64,000 nt of DNA. It comes from Acidobacteria bacterium SCN 69-37. Lineage in GTDB: Bacteria; Acidobacteriota; Vicinamibacteria; Vicinamibacterales; SCN-69-37. The stretch is taken from assembly GCA_001724025.1 (NCBI GenBank), contig MEDJ01000019.1, positions 158,359 through 222,358 of the forward strand. The letters are read 5' to 3'. Each line of letters begins with the position of its first letter. Position 1 is the first letter of the stretch. The notes below the pieces were generated by a model, which saw only the letters and a program-made list of their open reading frames with translations, did not search any database and was not told where the DNA came from. Of the stretch, positions 28,821-38,331 are shown in pieces. Position numbers and translations under genes: made by a program.

Positions 28821-31145
28821 ATGCGTCGCACGATCGGCTGCCTCGCGCTGCTTGGTGCCCTGCTCGGCTGGCCCGACGCGGCTGCCGCCCAGAGCAACCC
28901 GTTCTCGTCGTGCAAGCCCGACGACCCGTCCCGGTTCCAGGGCAGCCGCCCCGATCCGATTCCCGAGCGCCCGGGTGAATTCCGGATTACGCTGTTCGGC
29001 CCCGTCGAAATCGTCTGCGACGACGTGAGCCTGTTCGCCGATGAAGTCGTGTACGAGACCGACACGCGCTTCATCGTCGCCACGGGCAACGTGACGATGC
29101 AGCAGCCGGGGCTGCAGGTGTTTGCCGAGCGTGCCGAAATCGACGGCCGGACGCGGCTGGGCACGTTCTTCAACGCCAACGGCACCGCCCGCATCGGCGG
29201 CACGACGCCCGAGCGGAACGTGTTCGGCACGCAGGAGCCGGACGTGATGTTCTACGGCGAGGCCATCGCCCGCACTGCACCGACAACCTACACGCTGACG
29301 AACGGCTACTTCACCACGTGCGTGCAGCCCACGCCGCGCTGGGAGTTCTCCGGCACCCGCGGCACGATCAAGCTCGATCGCTACGCGCTGCTCCGCCACG
29401 TCGTGCTGCGGGTGAAGGACGTCCCGCTGCTCTACCTGCCGGCCATCTACTACCCGATCAACAAGGAGGATCGGGCCACGGGATTCCTGATGCCGACCTA
29501 CGGCACGTCGACGTACCGGGGATCGAGCATCAGCAACGCCTTTTTCTGGGCGATCGGGCGCAGCCACGACGCCACGCTGTTCCACGACTGGTACACGAAG
29601 ACGGGCCAGGGCGTGGGCGCCGAGTACCGGTACGTGGCGTCCGCCGGTTCGCAGGGCCGCATGAACTTCACGATGCAGAGCGTGCGCGAACTCGACAACG
29701 ACGGCCGCCTGTCCGAGGACGCCGCCACGACGAAGACGTTCCAGCTCGACGGCGATCTCAACCAGACGCTGCCCGCCGGGTTCCGCCTGATCGGAAGCGC
29801 CAACTACTTCTCGGACGTCTCGTCGCTCCAGTCGTACCAGAACCTCAACGCCTACTCGCGACGGCAGAGCGGCTTCCGCGCCCAGGTCAGCGGTACGGTC
29901 GGCCGCCGCCTGCGCCTGGCGGCGACGGCGGAACAGAACGACTACTACTACGGCACGCAGAAGGGACAGCGCACGGGTCGCGCTCCGGCGATCAACCTGT
30001 CGCTGAGCGATGCGCCGATCGGCCGCACGCGCATCTACTACGGGATGTCTGGTGAGGTCGCGAACCTGATCCGCCAGAGCGATCTGTCCGATCCCACGAC
30101 CAATACCAGCCTGTGGCGCTTCGACGGCGGGCCCTCGATCCGCGCGCCGCTCAGCACGCTGCCCTACCTGTCGGCCACCGGCACGGCCTCGTGGCGCATC
30201 ACCCGGTGGATGGAAACGTACGATCCGCTGACGGGCGACAACGTGCCCGTTGCCATGAACCGCCAGCTCTTCGACCTGCGGGCGCAGGTGGTCGGTCCGG
30301 TGCTGGCGCGCGTGTTCCAGACGCCGGACAACAAGTACGCGAACGGCTTCAAGCACCTGATCGAGCCGTCGTTCTCGATTCAGCGCACGATGCCGTTCTT
30401 CGACGAAGCGCAGTCGGCCCGCGTCGTCAAGAACGATTACGCCGTCGACTACCTGGTCGGCGGGGTGACCACGATCCGGTACGGGATCACCAACCGGCTG
30501 CTGGCGCGCCGGCCCAATCCCAACGCCGCGCCGGGCACGCCCGCGGCACGCGGTATCGCCCGCGAAATCCTGTCGGTCGAAATCGGGCAGACCTACTACA
30601 GCGACGTCCGGCAGCGGCTGGCCGATTCGCAGTACGAGTCCGTGGGGACGCGCAGCACGCTCACCCCGTTCTCGCCGATCCAGATCAACGCCGCGTCGCG
30701 CCCGACCGACACGGCATCGGTGCAGTTCCGCACGGAGATCGATCCCGACGTCAAGAAATTCCGCAGCGTCTCGACATCGGGCAGCCTGCACTCGAGCGTG
30801 CTGCAACTGACGGCCGGCTGGTCGCGGCGCCTGGTCATCGAGGAACTGCCGGACTTCACCGCGGATCGCGCCTACCATTTCCTGGAAACGTCGGCGACGG
30901 TGCGCACGCGCGACAACCGCATCGGCGGCACGTACGCGTTCAACTTCGACGTGAAGAACAGCAGCTTCCTGCAGCAGCGCGTCCTGGCGTACCTCAACAG
31001 CCAGTGCTGCGGCGTGTCGTTCGACTGGCAGTCGATCTCGCTGCCGCTGCTCGGCGTGCCGTCCGACCGCCGCTTCGGGATCTCGTTCACGCTGGCCGGA
31101 ATCGGATCGTTCTCGAATCCCATGGGATCGTTTGGTGGCCGCTGA
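28821..31145 (+). CDS. lptD: LPS-assembly outer-membrane protein LptD
   Basis: This 774-residue protein has a signal peptide (about 1-23, ending AAAAQ). An N-terminal OstA/LptA-type beta-jellyroll (about 50-150, with DEVVYETDTRFIVATGNVTM) and a long C-terminal beta-barrel (about 200-774) follow. Cysteines near the N-terminus (SSCKP) and in TTCVQPTPRW, and the adjacent pair in NSQCCGVSFDW, match the disulfide cysteines of E. coli LptD. It inserts LPS into the outer leaflet with LptE. Its presence argues for an LPS-bearing outer membrane. The ATG at 28821 is the first that gives a proper signal peptide. Confidence 0.93.
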   Translation: MRRTIGCLALLGALLGWPDAAAAQSNPFSSCKPDDPSRFQGSRPDPIPERPGEFRITLFGPVEIVCDDVSLFADEVVYETDTRFIVATGNVTMQQPGLQVFAERAEIDGRTRLGTFFNANGTARIGGTTPERNVFGTQEPDVMFYGEAIARTAPTTYTLTNGYFTTCVQPTPRWEFSGTRGTIKLDRYALLRHVVLRVKDVPLLYLPAIYYPINKEDRATGFLMPTYGTSTYRGSSISNAFFWAIGRSHDATLFHDWYTKTGQGVGAEYRYVASAGSQGRMNFTMQSVRELDNDGRLSEDAATTKTFQLDGDLNQTLPAGFRLIGSANYFSDVSSLQSYQNLNAYSRRQSGFRAQVSGTVGRRLRLAATAEQNDYYYGTQKGQRTGRAPAINLSLSDAPIGRTRIYYGMSGEVANLIRQSDLSDPTTNTSLWRFDGGPSIRAPLSTLPYLSATGTASWRITRWMETYDPLTGDNVPVAMNRQLFDLRAQVVGPVLARVFQTPDNKYANGFKHLIEPSFSIQRTMPFFDEAQSARVVKNDYAVDYLVGGVTTIRYGITNRLLARRPNPNAAPGTPAARGIAREILSVEIGQTYYSDVRQRLADSQYESVGTRSTLTPFSPIQINAASRPTDTASVQFRTEIDPDVKKFRSVSTSGSLHSSVLQLTAGWSRRLVIEELPDFTADRAYHFLETSATVRTRDNRIGGTYAFNFDVKNSSFLQQRVLAYLNSQCCGVSFDWQSISLPLLGVPSDRRFGISFTLAGIGSFSNPMGSFGGR

Positions 31146-32118
31146 TCGCGACGCGGTCCTGGCTCACACGACAATCGTGACGGGGGCCGCCGGTTTCGCG
31201 GGCGGACACCTGCTCGATCGCCTCGCCGCGACAGGCACGGTGATCGGCTGGCATCGCCCTGGCAGCCAGCCGCCGCGGACGTCACCGCCGGCCGTCCGCT
31301 GGATGGCCGTGGACGTCACCGACCGCGCGGCGGTGGCCGCGGCGATTGCAGACGCGCGGCCCGATCGCCTCTTCCACCTGGCCGGTGCCGCCAGTGTCGA
31401 GACGTCGTGGACGAACGCGGTCCCGCACCTGCGCGTCAACGTCATCGGCACGCAGCACGTCCTCGACGCCGTGGCCCGTCTCCCCCATCCCTGCCGCGTC
31501 GTCGTCGTGACGTCGGCGCAGGTGTATGGCGCGAGCGACGCGCCGATCACCGAAGACGATCCGCTGCGGCCGCAGAGTCCCTACGGCCTGACGAAGCTCG
31601 CGCAGGATCGTCTCGCGCAGGCAGCGGCCGCGGCCGACGGTCTCGACGTCGTGGTGGCCAGGCCCTTCAACCACATCGGTCCACGGCAGGCGCCCGGGTT
31701 CGCCGTGTCGAGTTTTGCGCGGCAGATCGCGCAGATCGAGCACGGGCTTGCGCCACCGGTCATCGCGGTGGGCAATCTCGACACGCGGCGGGACATCACC
31801 GATGTCCGCGACGTGGTCGATGCGTACATCCGCGTGATGACGCACGGCCAGTCGGGACGGGCCTACAACGTCTGCTCGGGCCGCGCGTGGCGCATCCGCG
31901 ATCTGCTCGACGGCCTGCTGCGGTTGTCGACGACGACGATCGAGGTGACGACCGATCCGGCCCGCTTCAGGCCCGTCGACGTGCCCGTCGTGCAGGGCGA
32001 TCCCTCACGCATCCAGTCGGAGACCGGCTGGGCGCCGCGAATAGACATCGCGCAGACGCTGGGAGACACGCTGGAGTGGTGGCGGGGAGAAACGACAGGC
32101 GACGCCCGAACAGCGTAG
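31132..32118 (+). CDS. NAD(P)-dependent NDP-sugar epimerase/dehydratase (RMD/GMD-like)
   Basis: This 328-residue extended short-chain dehydrogenase opens with the nucleotide-binding VTGAAGFAGGHLLDRL. It then shows FHLAGAASVETSW, the catalytic VVVTSAQVYG with SPYGLTKLAQD (YxxxK), and RPFNHIGPRQ followed by TRRDITDVRDVVDAY. The FNHxGPRQ and RDxxDVRD motifs are typical of GDP-mannose 4,6-dehydratase and GDP-4-keto-6-deoxymannose reductase. The exact sugar is not predictable. TTG 31132 or GTG 31135 are the possible starts, overlapping lptD. The TAG stop lies inside a palindromic repeat. A role in O-antigen sugars would fit the LptD neighbour (inference). Confidence 0.87.
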   Translation: MVAADRDAVLAHTTIVTGAAGFAGGHLLDRLAATGTVIGWHRPGSQPPRTSPPAVRWMAVDVTDRAAVAAAIADARPDRLFHLAGAASVETSWTNAVPHLRVNVIGTQHVLDAVARLPHPCRVVVVTSAQVYGASDAPITEDDPLRPQSPYGLTKLAQDRLAQAAAAADGLDVVVARPFNHIGPRQAPGFAVSSFARQIAQIEHGLAPPVIAVGNLDTRRDITDVRDVVDAYIRVMTHGQSGRAYNVCSGRAWRIRDLLDGLLRLSTTTIEVTTDPARFRPVDVPVVQGDPSRIQSETGWAPRIDIAQTLGDTLEWWRGETTGDARTA

Positions 32119-32142
32119 GGGCGACGCATGCGTCGCCCCTGC
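32115..32142. repeat. Interspersed palindromic repeat, copy 1
   Basis: The core AGGGGCGACGCA at 32117-32128 is followed immediately by its exact reverse complement, and outer bases extend the pairing to 28 nt with one G-T pair. It lies between the convergent epimerase and htpX genes and contains the epimerase stop codon (TAG 32116-32118). It could form a bidirectional terminator hairpin. Confidence 0.85.
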
Positions 32143-32150
32143 AGTCGCGC

Positions 32151-32984
32151 CTATCTCGGGCCCAGCAGGGCCGCGACGCGGGCTTCGGTCGGTGGGTGCG
32201 TCGAGAAGAGCGACGCGAGGCCCTGGGCGGAGAACGGCTTCATGATGAACATGTGGGCCGTCGCCGGATTGGCGTCCATCGGGATCTGGCGACTGGCGGC
32301 ATCGAGACGCCGCAGCGCCTGGGCCAGCCCCATCGGCGAGCCGGCGATCTCCGCCCCGGTCCTGTCGGCCTGGAACTCGCGCTGCCGCGAGATGGCCGCC
32401 TGGATCAACCCCGCGGCCAGCGGCGCCAGCATCGCGGTGGCGAGCATCGCGATCGGACTGCTGCCCCGGTCGCCATCACGCTGGCCGCCACCGAAGATCG
32501 CCGCGAACTGCGCCATCTGGGCCAGCATCATGATCGCCGCACCAATCGTCGCGGCCACCGAGCTGATCAGGATGTCGCGGTTGCGGACGTGCGCGAGTTC
32601 GTGCGCCATCACGCCCTCGAGCTCCGACTCGGGCAGCAGGCGGAGGATGCCCTCCGTGGCCGCGACGGCCGCGTGGTTCGGGTTGCGCCCGGTCGCGAAC
32701 GCGTTGGCCGCCTGGTCGGGCAGCACGTAGACCTTCGGCATCGGCAGCCCGGCACGCTGCGCCAGGCGTTCGGTCATACGATAAAGAGGATGCTCGGGCC
32801 CGACCGGCTGTGCGCGGTACATCCGCAGCACGATCTTGTCGGAGAACCAGTAGCTGCCGATGTTCATCACGACCGCGAACCCGAACGCGATGATCAGCCC
32901 CGACTCCCCGCCGACAGCGCGGCCGATGAGCAGGAACAAGGCACTCAGACCACCCAGGAGCACTGCCGTCTTCAGTCCAGACAT
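32151..32984 (-). CDS. htpX: HtpX-type membrane zinc metalloprotease
   Basis: This 277-residue heat-shock-type protease cleaves damaged membrane proteins. Two N-terminal helices (about 5-48) are followed by [20 protein letters not shown], the zinc motif [12 protein letters not shown] (HExxH) and two further helices, with the third zinc ligand in [25 protein letters not shown] is also typical. The ATG at 32984 gives the standard [10 protein letters not shown] start; the frame extends nine codons upstream. A GATAAT box lies only 6 bases upstream of the ATG on the minus strand, so an almost leaderless transcript is possible. Confidence 0.93.
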   Translation of the reverse strand: MSGLKTAVLLGGLSALFLLIGRAVGGESGLIIAFGFAVVMNIGSYWFSDKIVLRMYRAQPVGPEHPLYRMTERLAQRAGLPMPKVYVLPDQAANAFATGRNPNHAAVAATEGILRLLPESELEGVMAHELAHVRNRDILISSVAATIGAAIMMLAQMAQFAAIFGGGQRDGDRGSSPIAMLATAMLAPLAAGLIQAAISRQREFQADRTGAEIAGSPMGLAQALRRLDAASRQIPMDANPATAHMFIMKPFSAQGLASLFSTHPPTEARVAALLGPR

Positions 32985-33060
32985 GTTTCGATTATCGCAT
33001 GGAGCCGACACACCAACTCAGTGGTGTAATAACCCGGAACTCATTGATAATGAAGGGAGT

Positions 33061-33654
33061 ATGAAGATGCGTCGACTCGTGCTGCCGATCGTGATCCTGG
33101 CCGTGGGTGTCGTCTCGGCGGCGGCCCAGGCGCCCGTGCCCGTGCCTCGTCCGTTCCCCGGCGCCCCGACACCGCCGGCCACGTCGGGCTCGGCTCCGGC
33201 CACCGCCGCCCCTGCGCCCGCCACCACCGCGATCGCCGGGTCGCCGCAGCCTGCGAATTCGCCGGTGATCGCCCCGGAGCCGGCCGCGCAGCCGTCTCCC
33301 GACCTGCCGGGCGTGCCCGCACCGTATCCGACGGCCGAATATCTCGAGAGCTTCGATGCGGGATCGCAGCAGCAGTACGTGCTGTACGGCACGGACGCCC
33401 CGTTTGCCGAGGTCGTGACCTACTACCGCACGCTGCTCAAGACCGGTGGCCGCGAAATCTATCGCACGCCAGGCGTCTACCAGTTCGATCTCGGCCGCTT
33501 CGACGACAACCGCATGGCCTTCCCCCCGAGCATCGTCGTGAAGGACTACGCGGGCGGGACCTCGCCGGGATACCTGCACGTGTCCGGCACCGAGGAGAAG
33601 CGCTTCCGGACGATCATCCAGATCGTCCCGCCGCCCCCGGCAACAGCGAGATAG
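33061..33654 (+). CDS. Secreted protein of unknown function with Pro/Ala-rich linker
   Basis: This 197-residue protein has a signal peptide (about 1-22, ending SAAAQ) and a disordered P/A/T-rich stretch to about residue 95. A compact C-terminal domain (about 100-190) contains YVLYGTDAPFAEVVTYYRTLL and VYQFDLGRFDDNRMAFPPSI. I do not recognise the domain. The ATG at 33061 has AAGGGAG six bases upstream, and GATAAT (33046-33051) could be its -10 box. It is divergent from htpX and convergent with thiC. Confidence 0.7.
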   Translation: MKMRRLVLPIVILAVGVVSAAAQAPVPVPRPFPGAPTPPATSGSAPATAAPAPATTAIAGSPQPANSPVIAPEPAAQPSPDLPGVPAPYPTAEYLESFDAGSQQQYVLYGTDAPFAEVVTYYRTLLKTGGREIYRTPGVYQFDLGRFDDNRMAFPPSIVVKDYAGGTSPGYLHVSGTEEKRFRTIIQIVPPPPATAR

Positions 33655-33659
33655 ACCCT

Positions 33660-33687
33660 GTAGGGGCGACGCATGCGTCGCCCCTAC
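33660..33687. repeat. Interspersed palindromic repeat, copy 2 (perfect)
   Basis: All 28 bases are self-complementary: GTAGGGGCGACGCA followed by its reverse complement. It sits 6 bases after the unknown secreted protein gene and 13 bases before the end of thiC, again between convergent genes. This is the best-conserved of four copies. Confidence 0.9.
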
Positions 33688-33700
33688 GATCACGTCGTCC

Positions 33701-35517
<1,817 letters not shown>

Positions 35518-35540
35518 CCGCGACCACCCATTCCCCCCAC

Positions 35541-35848
35541 AGCGACGACTCGTCGAACCCACAGTGTCACCACGCGCAGGTCACACCCAGCATGTGCGGC
35601 GGTCGCATCGACGGACCGCAGAACCCGCAGCGACGACCCTTGGAGGTGACCGGCAGCACCTGCGGCGGTCGGTGTGACGAGTCGGGGCAACAGGGACGAG
35701 CAGGTAGCGAACCAGCGGCGACGAGTCGGGGAAGGACGTGCCACCACGCGCGGAGGGCACGATCACCACCCGAGGAAGTCACGATCAGCAGTCGGAGCGG
35801 TCACGATCACCACCCGGGGAAGGCACGATCAGCAGTCAGGGAAGTAAC
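35541..35848 (-). repeat. 22-bp periodic repeat array, left block (about 14 units)
   Basis: Cutting the sequence every 22 bases from 35541 aligns 14 degenerate units. The last four (35761, 35783, 35805, 35827) start GATCA and three of them end CAC; nearly all units have A at position 5. Earlier units match the consensus at 11-17 of 22 positions, against about 8 expected. One more weak unit (35519-35540) reaches the thiC promoter. Read on the minus strand the clean units begin GATCGTG and the alternate ones end GGTGGT, resembling the right block in the opposite orientation. The period is not a multiple of three, so it is unlikely to be coding. Confidence 0.75.
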
Positions 35849-35922
35849 AAAAGCAGCTAAAGCATGGGGTAACTGATTGATACGACGAGAGTTGCCGGAC
35901 TGCGGAATATTTCTCGTTTTGT
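35849..35922. other. AT-richer centre between the two 22-bp repeat blocks
   Basis: This 74-base segment contains CAAAAGCAGCTAAAG just at its left edge, AACTGATTGATACGACGAG and GGAATATTTCTCGTTTTG. It is visibly less GC-rich than the flanks. No 22-bp unit aligns well here and no gene is seen. It separates units of opposite orientation. Confidence 0.5.
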
Positions 35923-36230
35923 GACCTGCGCGACCGGTCACAGTGGTCTGCGAAAACGCGATCACCGATCGCGCCGATCGCTTTGCCTGATCGACGCGAT
36001 CCGTTCGGGTGATCGGCGTGCGTCGATCGGGCGATCCGCGCGCGGGGTGTAGGTGATCGGCGCCGTCCGTTTCGGTGATCGCGGCGACCGGTTCCAGTAA
36101 TCGCGAGGCCCCGTTCGGGTGGTCGCTCCGCGCCGTTGACCTGGTCGGCACGACCTGTGTCCCCAATCGCGCCGATCCGTTCCAGGTGTCGGCGCGACTG
36201 GTATGTGTGATGGCGGCGACCGGTCGCACC
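35923..36230 (+). repeat. 22-bp periodic repeat array, right block (about 14 units)
   Basis: Fourteen consecutive 22-base units can be laid out from 35923 without a gap. Most begin with GATCG, AATCG or GGTCG, have CG at positions 7-8, and many end in GGT or AGT. The best units are at 35989, 36055, 36077, 36099 and 36165. TC at positions 3-4 is kept in twelve of the fourteen units. The repeat is highly degenerate between units but strictly spaced, near two turns of B-DNA. Open frames on the minus strand here are a by-product of the stop-free unit. Confidence 0.78.
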
Positions 36231-36261
36231 ATCTGCCAAGGCGTCCACTGTGCGCACGTGA

Positions 36262-36759
36262 CTGGGCCTCCAGACGACGGGTGGACCGTGCCGTGCGGGG
36301 CATCACGGACGAGGTCGGCGCCGTGGTGGAGCGGCACGACGACCGGCTCTTCGGCGAGGACGTGGCGCCGCTGACGGACGACCCGAACCGCTTTGCGGGC
36401 AAGCAACTCGACCCGGAAACGGCCCTGGTGGACGAGCGCGCGGTCAGCGAGCGAGTCGACGGAGCGGCGCGGGGCGTTGGGGCCCCGCGAGCGACGTCGA
36501 GGGGAGTCCGCAGGGGCGCAGCCCCTCGGATCGATCTTCGACGCGCGCTACTACCGTCAGACATGGGGACGGTTCACGCAGGTGGACCCCGTGCACGTCG
36601 ACGCGGCGATGACCGATCCACAGCAGTGGAACCGGTATGCGTATGCGCGGAATAACCCGCTTAAGGACAGATCCGACGGGGCTGAATGTCGTGGCCCCGG
36701 ACGGCCGGGGAGTTCGATTCAATCCGGACGGCAGCTTCCGGGGCTTCTTGGAACCTTAG
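36262..36759 (+). pseudogene. Rhs/YD-repeat protein, C-terminal core remnant (frameshifted)
   Basis: Three frames together spell the Rhs-associated core. ITDEVGAVVERHDDRLFGED and NRFAGKQLDPETAL come first (to about 36427). An insert follows, then DARYYRQTWGRFTQVDP and QQWNRYAYARNNPL in another frame (36540-36660). DPTGLNVVAPDG and FNPDGSFRGFLEP in a third frame end at TAG 36757-36759. The conserved GARYY core and NRYAYxxNNPL are the signature just before the variable toxin tip. There is no upstream YD-repeat region and only about 26 residues after the core, so this is a decayed fragment, not an active toxin. Confidence 0.8.
36428..36533. repeat. Palindromic insert inside the Rhs remnant
   Basis: About 106 bases interrupt the Rhs core and shift its frame. 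The insert carries the stem GCGGGGC/GCCCCGC (36469-36488) and the nested stems GAGGGG/CCCCTC and AGGGGC-GCA-GCCCCT (36499-36527). GCGAGCGA occurs twice with a GTCGAC/GTCGA motif after it. It looks like a small REP/MITE-type palindromic element. No other copy was noticed in this window. Confidence 0.5.
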
Positions 36760-36768
36760 GGGTCGTAC

Positions 36769-37053
36769 ATGGATACATTGGGCGATTTCCGAATTCAAGC
36801 CATGTCTGACGCAGACTACGACGATTTGATCGTCGAGGTCCTCCACAAGGGTGAGTTCTGCCTGCTGATTAGCCAAGAGGCCGGCTTTGAGGACCGGCGT
36901 GTGGCGATTCAACCGAGGCGGGACGGCCAACCTTGGGATTTCGCCATGAAGGACTTTCAAGCTGTTCTAGAGGCGGCTGCCAGTCGCCTGTGGGAGCTTC
37001 GCAAGCAGCCCGGCGGGTCTGATGCCGCGGGCGGCAGCACGGTTCCGAATTGA
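36769..37053 (+). CDS. Small immunity-like protein downstream of the Rhs remnant
   Basis: This is a 94-residue acidic protein: FRIQAMSDADYDDLIVEVLH, then EFCLLISQEAGFEDRRVAI and WDFAMKDFQAVLEAAASRL. The 'YDDLIVEV...LISQE...' pattern is one I associate with small proteins encoded after Rhs toxins, but I cannot name the family. The ATG lies 9 bases after the Rhs stop, and the ribosome site AGGGG overlaps that stop, so it was probably coupled to the toxin gene. Base composition is less GC-rich than the neighbours, consistent with transfer. The cognate toxin tip seems lost, which makes this an orphan. Confidence 0.65.
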   Translation: MDTLGDFRIQAMSDADYDDLIVEVLHKGEFCLLISQEAGFEDRRVAIQPRRDGQPWDFAMKDFQAVLEAAASRLWELRKQPGGSDAAGGSTVPN

Positions 37054-37133
37054 ATCGCCGAAGAACATCCGAGGCTCCGACGGGGAGCGCCACGCCCGCG
37101 AGAAGCGCGAGCACCTGAATCTGCGCCGCGCTC

Positions 37134-38246
37134 TCAGTCCAGCCCGTGGTCCATGTGCATCGCCCGGCGCACCTGCTGCAGGGTCGTCGTCGCTTCCTCG
37201 CGGGCGCGGGCCACACCGGCGCGCAGGACCTCGAGCACGTAGTCGCCGCACGCGGCATACTGCGCACGACGCTCGCGCAGCGGCGCGAGATGACTGTTGA
37301 GGGCGTCGGTGAGCAGCGCCTTCAGCCGGCCGCCGCCGCCATCACCGATGCGCTCGGCTACGGCCTCCGGCGTCTCGCCGCTGCACGTCGCCACCAGGCG
37401 CAGGAGGTTGGCCACCTCGGGCCGCCCCTGCGGGTCGTAGGTGATGTGCCGATCCGCGTCGGTCTTCGCGCTCTTGATGACCTTCGCCGTTTCGTCGGCG
37501 GTCATCTTCAGCAGGATGCTGTTGCCGCGGCTCTTGCTCATCTTCTGGCCATCGGTGCCGAGCACCACCGGCAGGTCGCTCAACAGCGCGTCGGGAATCG
37601 GAAAGACCGGCGCGTCCGGCGAGAACCGCTCGTTGAACCGGCGCGCGATCTTCCGCGTGAGTTCCAGGTGCGGCAGCTGATCGCGCCCGACGGGCACGAC
37701 GTTGCCCTTGCAGCACAGGATGTCGGCCGCCTGGTGAATCGGGTACGTGTACATCAGCGCGTTCACCTGGCGCAGCCCGGCCGCCTGAATCTCCTCCTTG
37801 ACCGTTGGATTGCGATCCAGCTCGGCCGTGGTGACCAGCGACAGGAACGGCAGCAGCAGCTGGTTCAGCTCAGGCACGTGACTGTGGCTGAAGAAGAACG
37901 TGTGGCCCGTGCCGGGATCGAGTCCCGCGGCCAGGTAGTCGAGGATCACCTCGCGCACGTTGTCACCCACGGCCTCGGCGGTGTCGCGATCGGTCAGGAC
38001 CTGATAGTCTGCGATCACGATGAACGTCGTCGCGCCCAGGTTCTGGATGCGCACGCGGTTGGCCACCGTGCCGAACAGGTGGCCGATGTGCAGCGCGCCT
38101 GTCGGCCGCTCGCCGGTCAGCACGCGGTATTTCTCCGGGTGCCTGGGCAGGTCGTCCCACAGGGCCTGACTGCGCCGCGCCGCTTCCCTGAAGGTGGCCG
38201 ACTCGCCCACCGCGTCCTCGGGACGCACCTCGAACCGACTTTCCAT
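37134..38246 (-). CDS. trpS: Tryptophanyl-tRNA synthetase
   Basis: This 370-residue class I synthetase charges tRNA-Trp. The HIGH motif is GALHIGHLFG and the KMSKS motif is QKMSKSRGN. IVIADYQVLTDRD and VPVGRDQLPHLELTRKIARR are typical of TrpRS. GTG 38249 and ATG 38246 are adjacent start candidates (VM); an AGGAGAGG site lies upstream. It is convergent with the immunity-like gene and closes the accessory island. Confidence 0.94.
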   Translation of the reverse strand: MESRFEVRPEDAVGESATFREAARRSQALWDDLPRHPEKYRVLTGERPTGALHIGHLFGTVANRVRIQNLGATTFIVIADYQVLTDRDTAEAVGDNVREVILDYLAAGLDPGTGHTFFFSHSHVPELNQLLLPFLSLVTTAELDRNPTVKEEIQAAGLRQVNALMYTYPIHQAADILCCKGNVVPVGRDQLPHLELTRKIARRFNERFSPDAPVFPIPDALLSDLPVVLGTDGQKMSKSRGNSILLKMTADETAKVIKSAKTDADRHITYDPQGRPEVANLLRLVATCSGETPEAVAERIGDGGGGRLKALLTDALNSHLAPLRERRAQYAACGDYVLEVLRAGVARAREEATTTLQQVRRAMHMDHGLD

Positions 38247-38331
38247 CACCCAGCCTCTCCTGTCGCGGCACGACGTGTCATCCGCGCGCCGCCCGTATTA
38301 TCCGCCGCCGCGGGCCCGCCGCACCTGTCAG

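Noticed and set aside
35541-36230. CRISPR array
   Set aside because: There is no conserved repeat alternating with unique spacers; the whole 22-bp unit varies gradually, and no cas gene is near.
35807-36564. Three overlapping open frames of 140-200 codons on the minus strand across the repeat array and Rhs remnant
   Set aside because: The 22-bp unit has no stop on that strand, and since 22 is not a multiple of three an open unit is open in all three frames. No ribosome sites and low-complexity products.
36262-36759. Functional Rhs toxin
   Set aside because: The core needs three frames, upstream YD repeats are missing and the variable tip is only about 26 residues.
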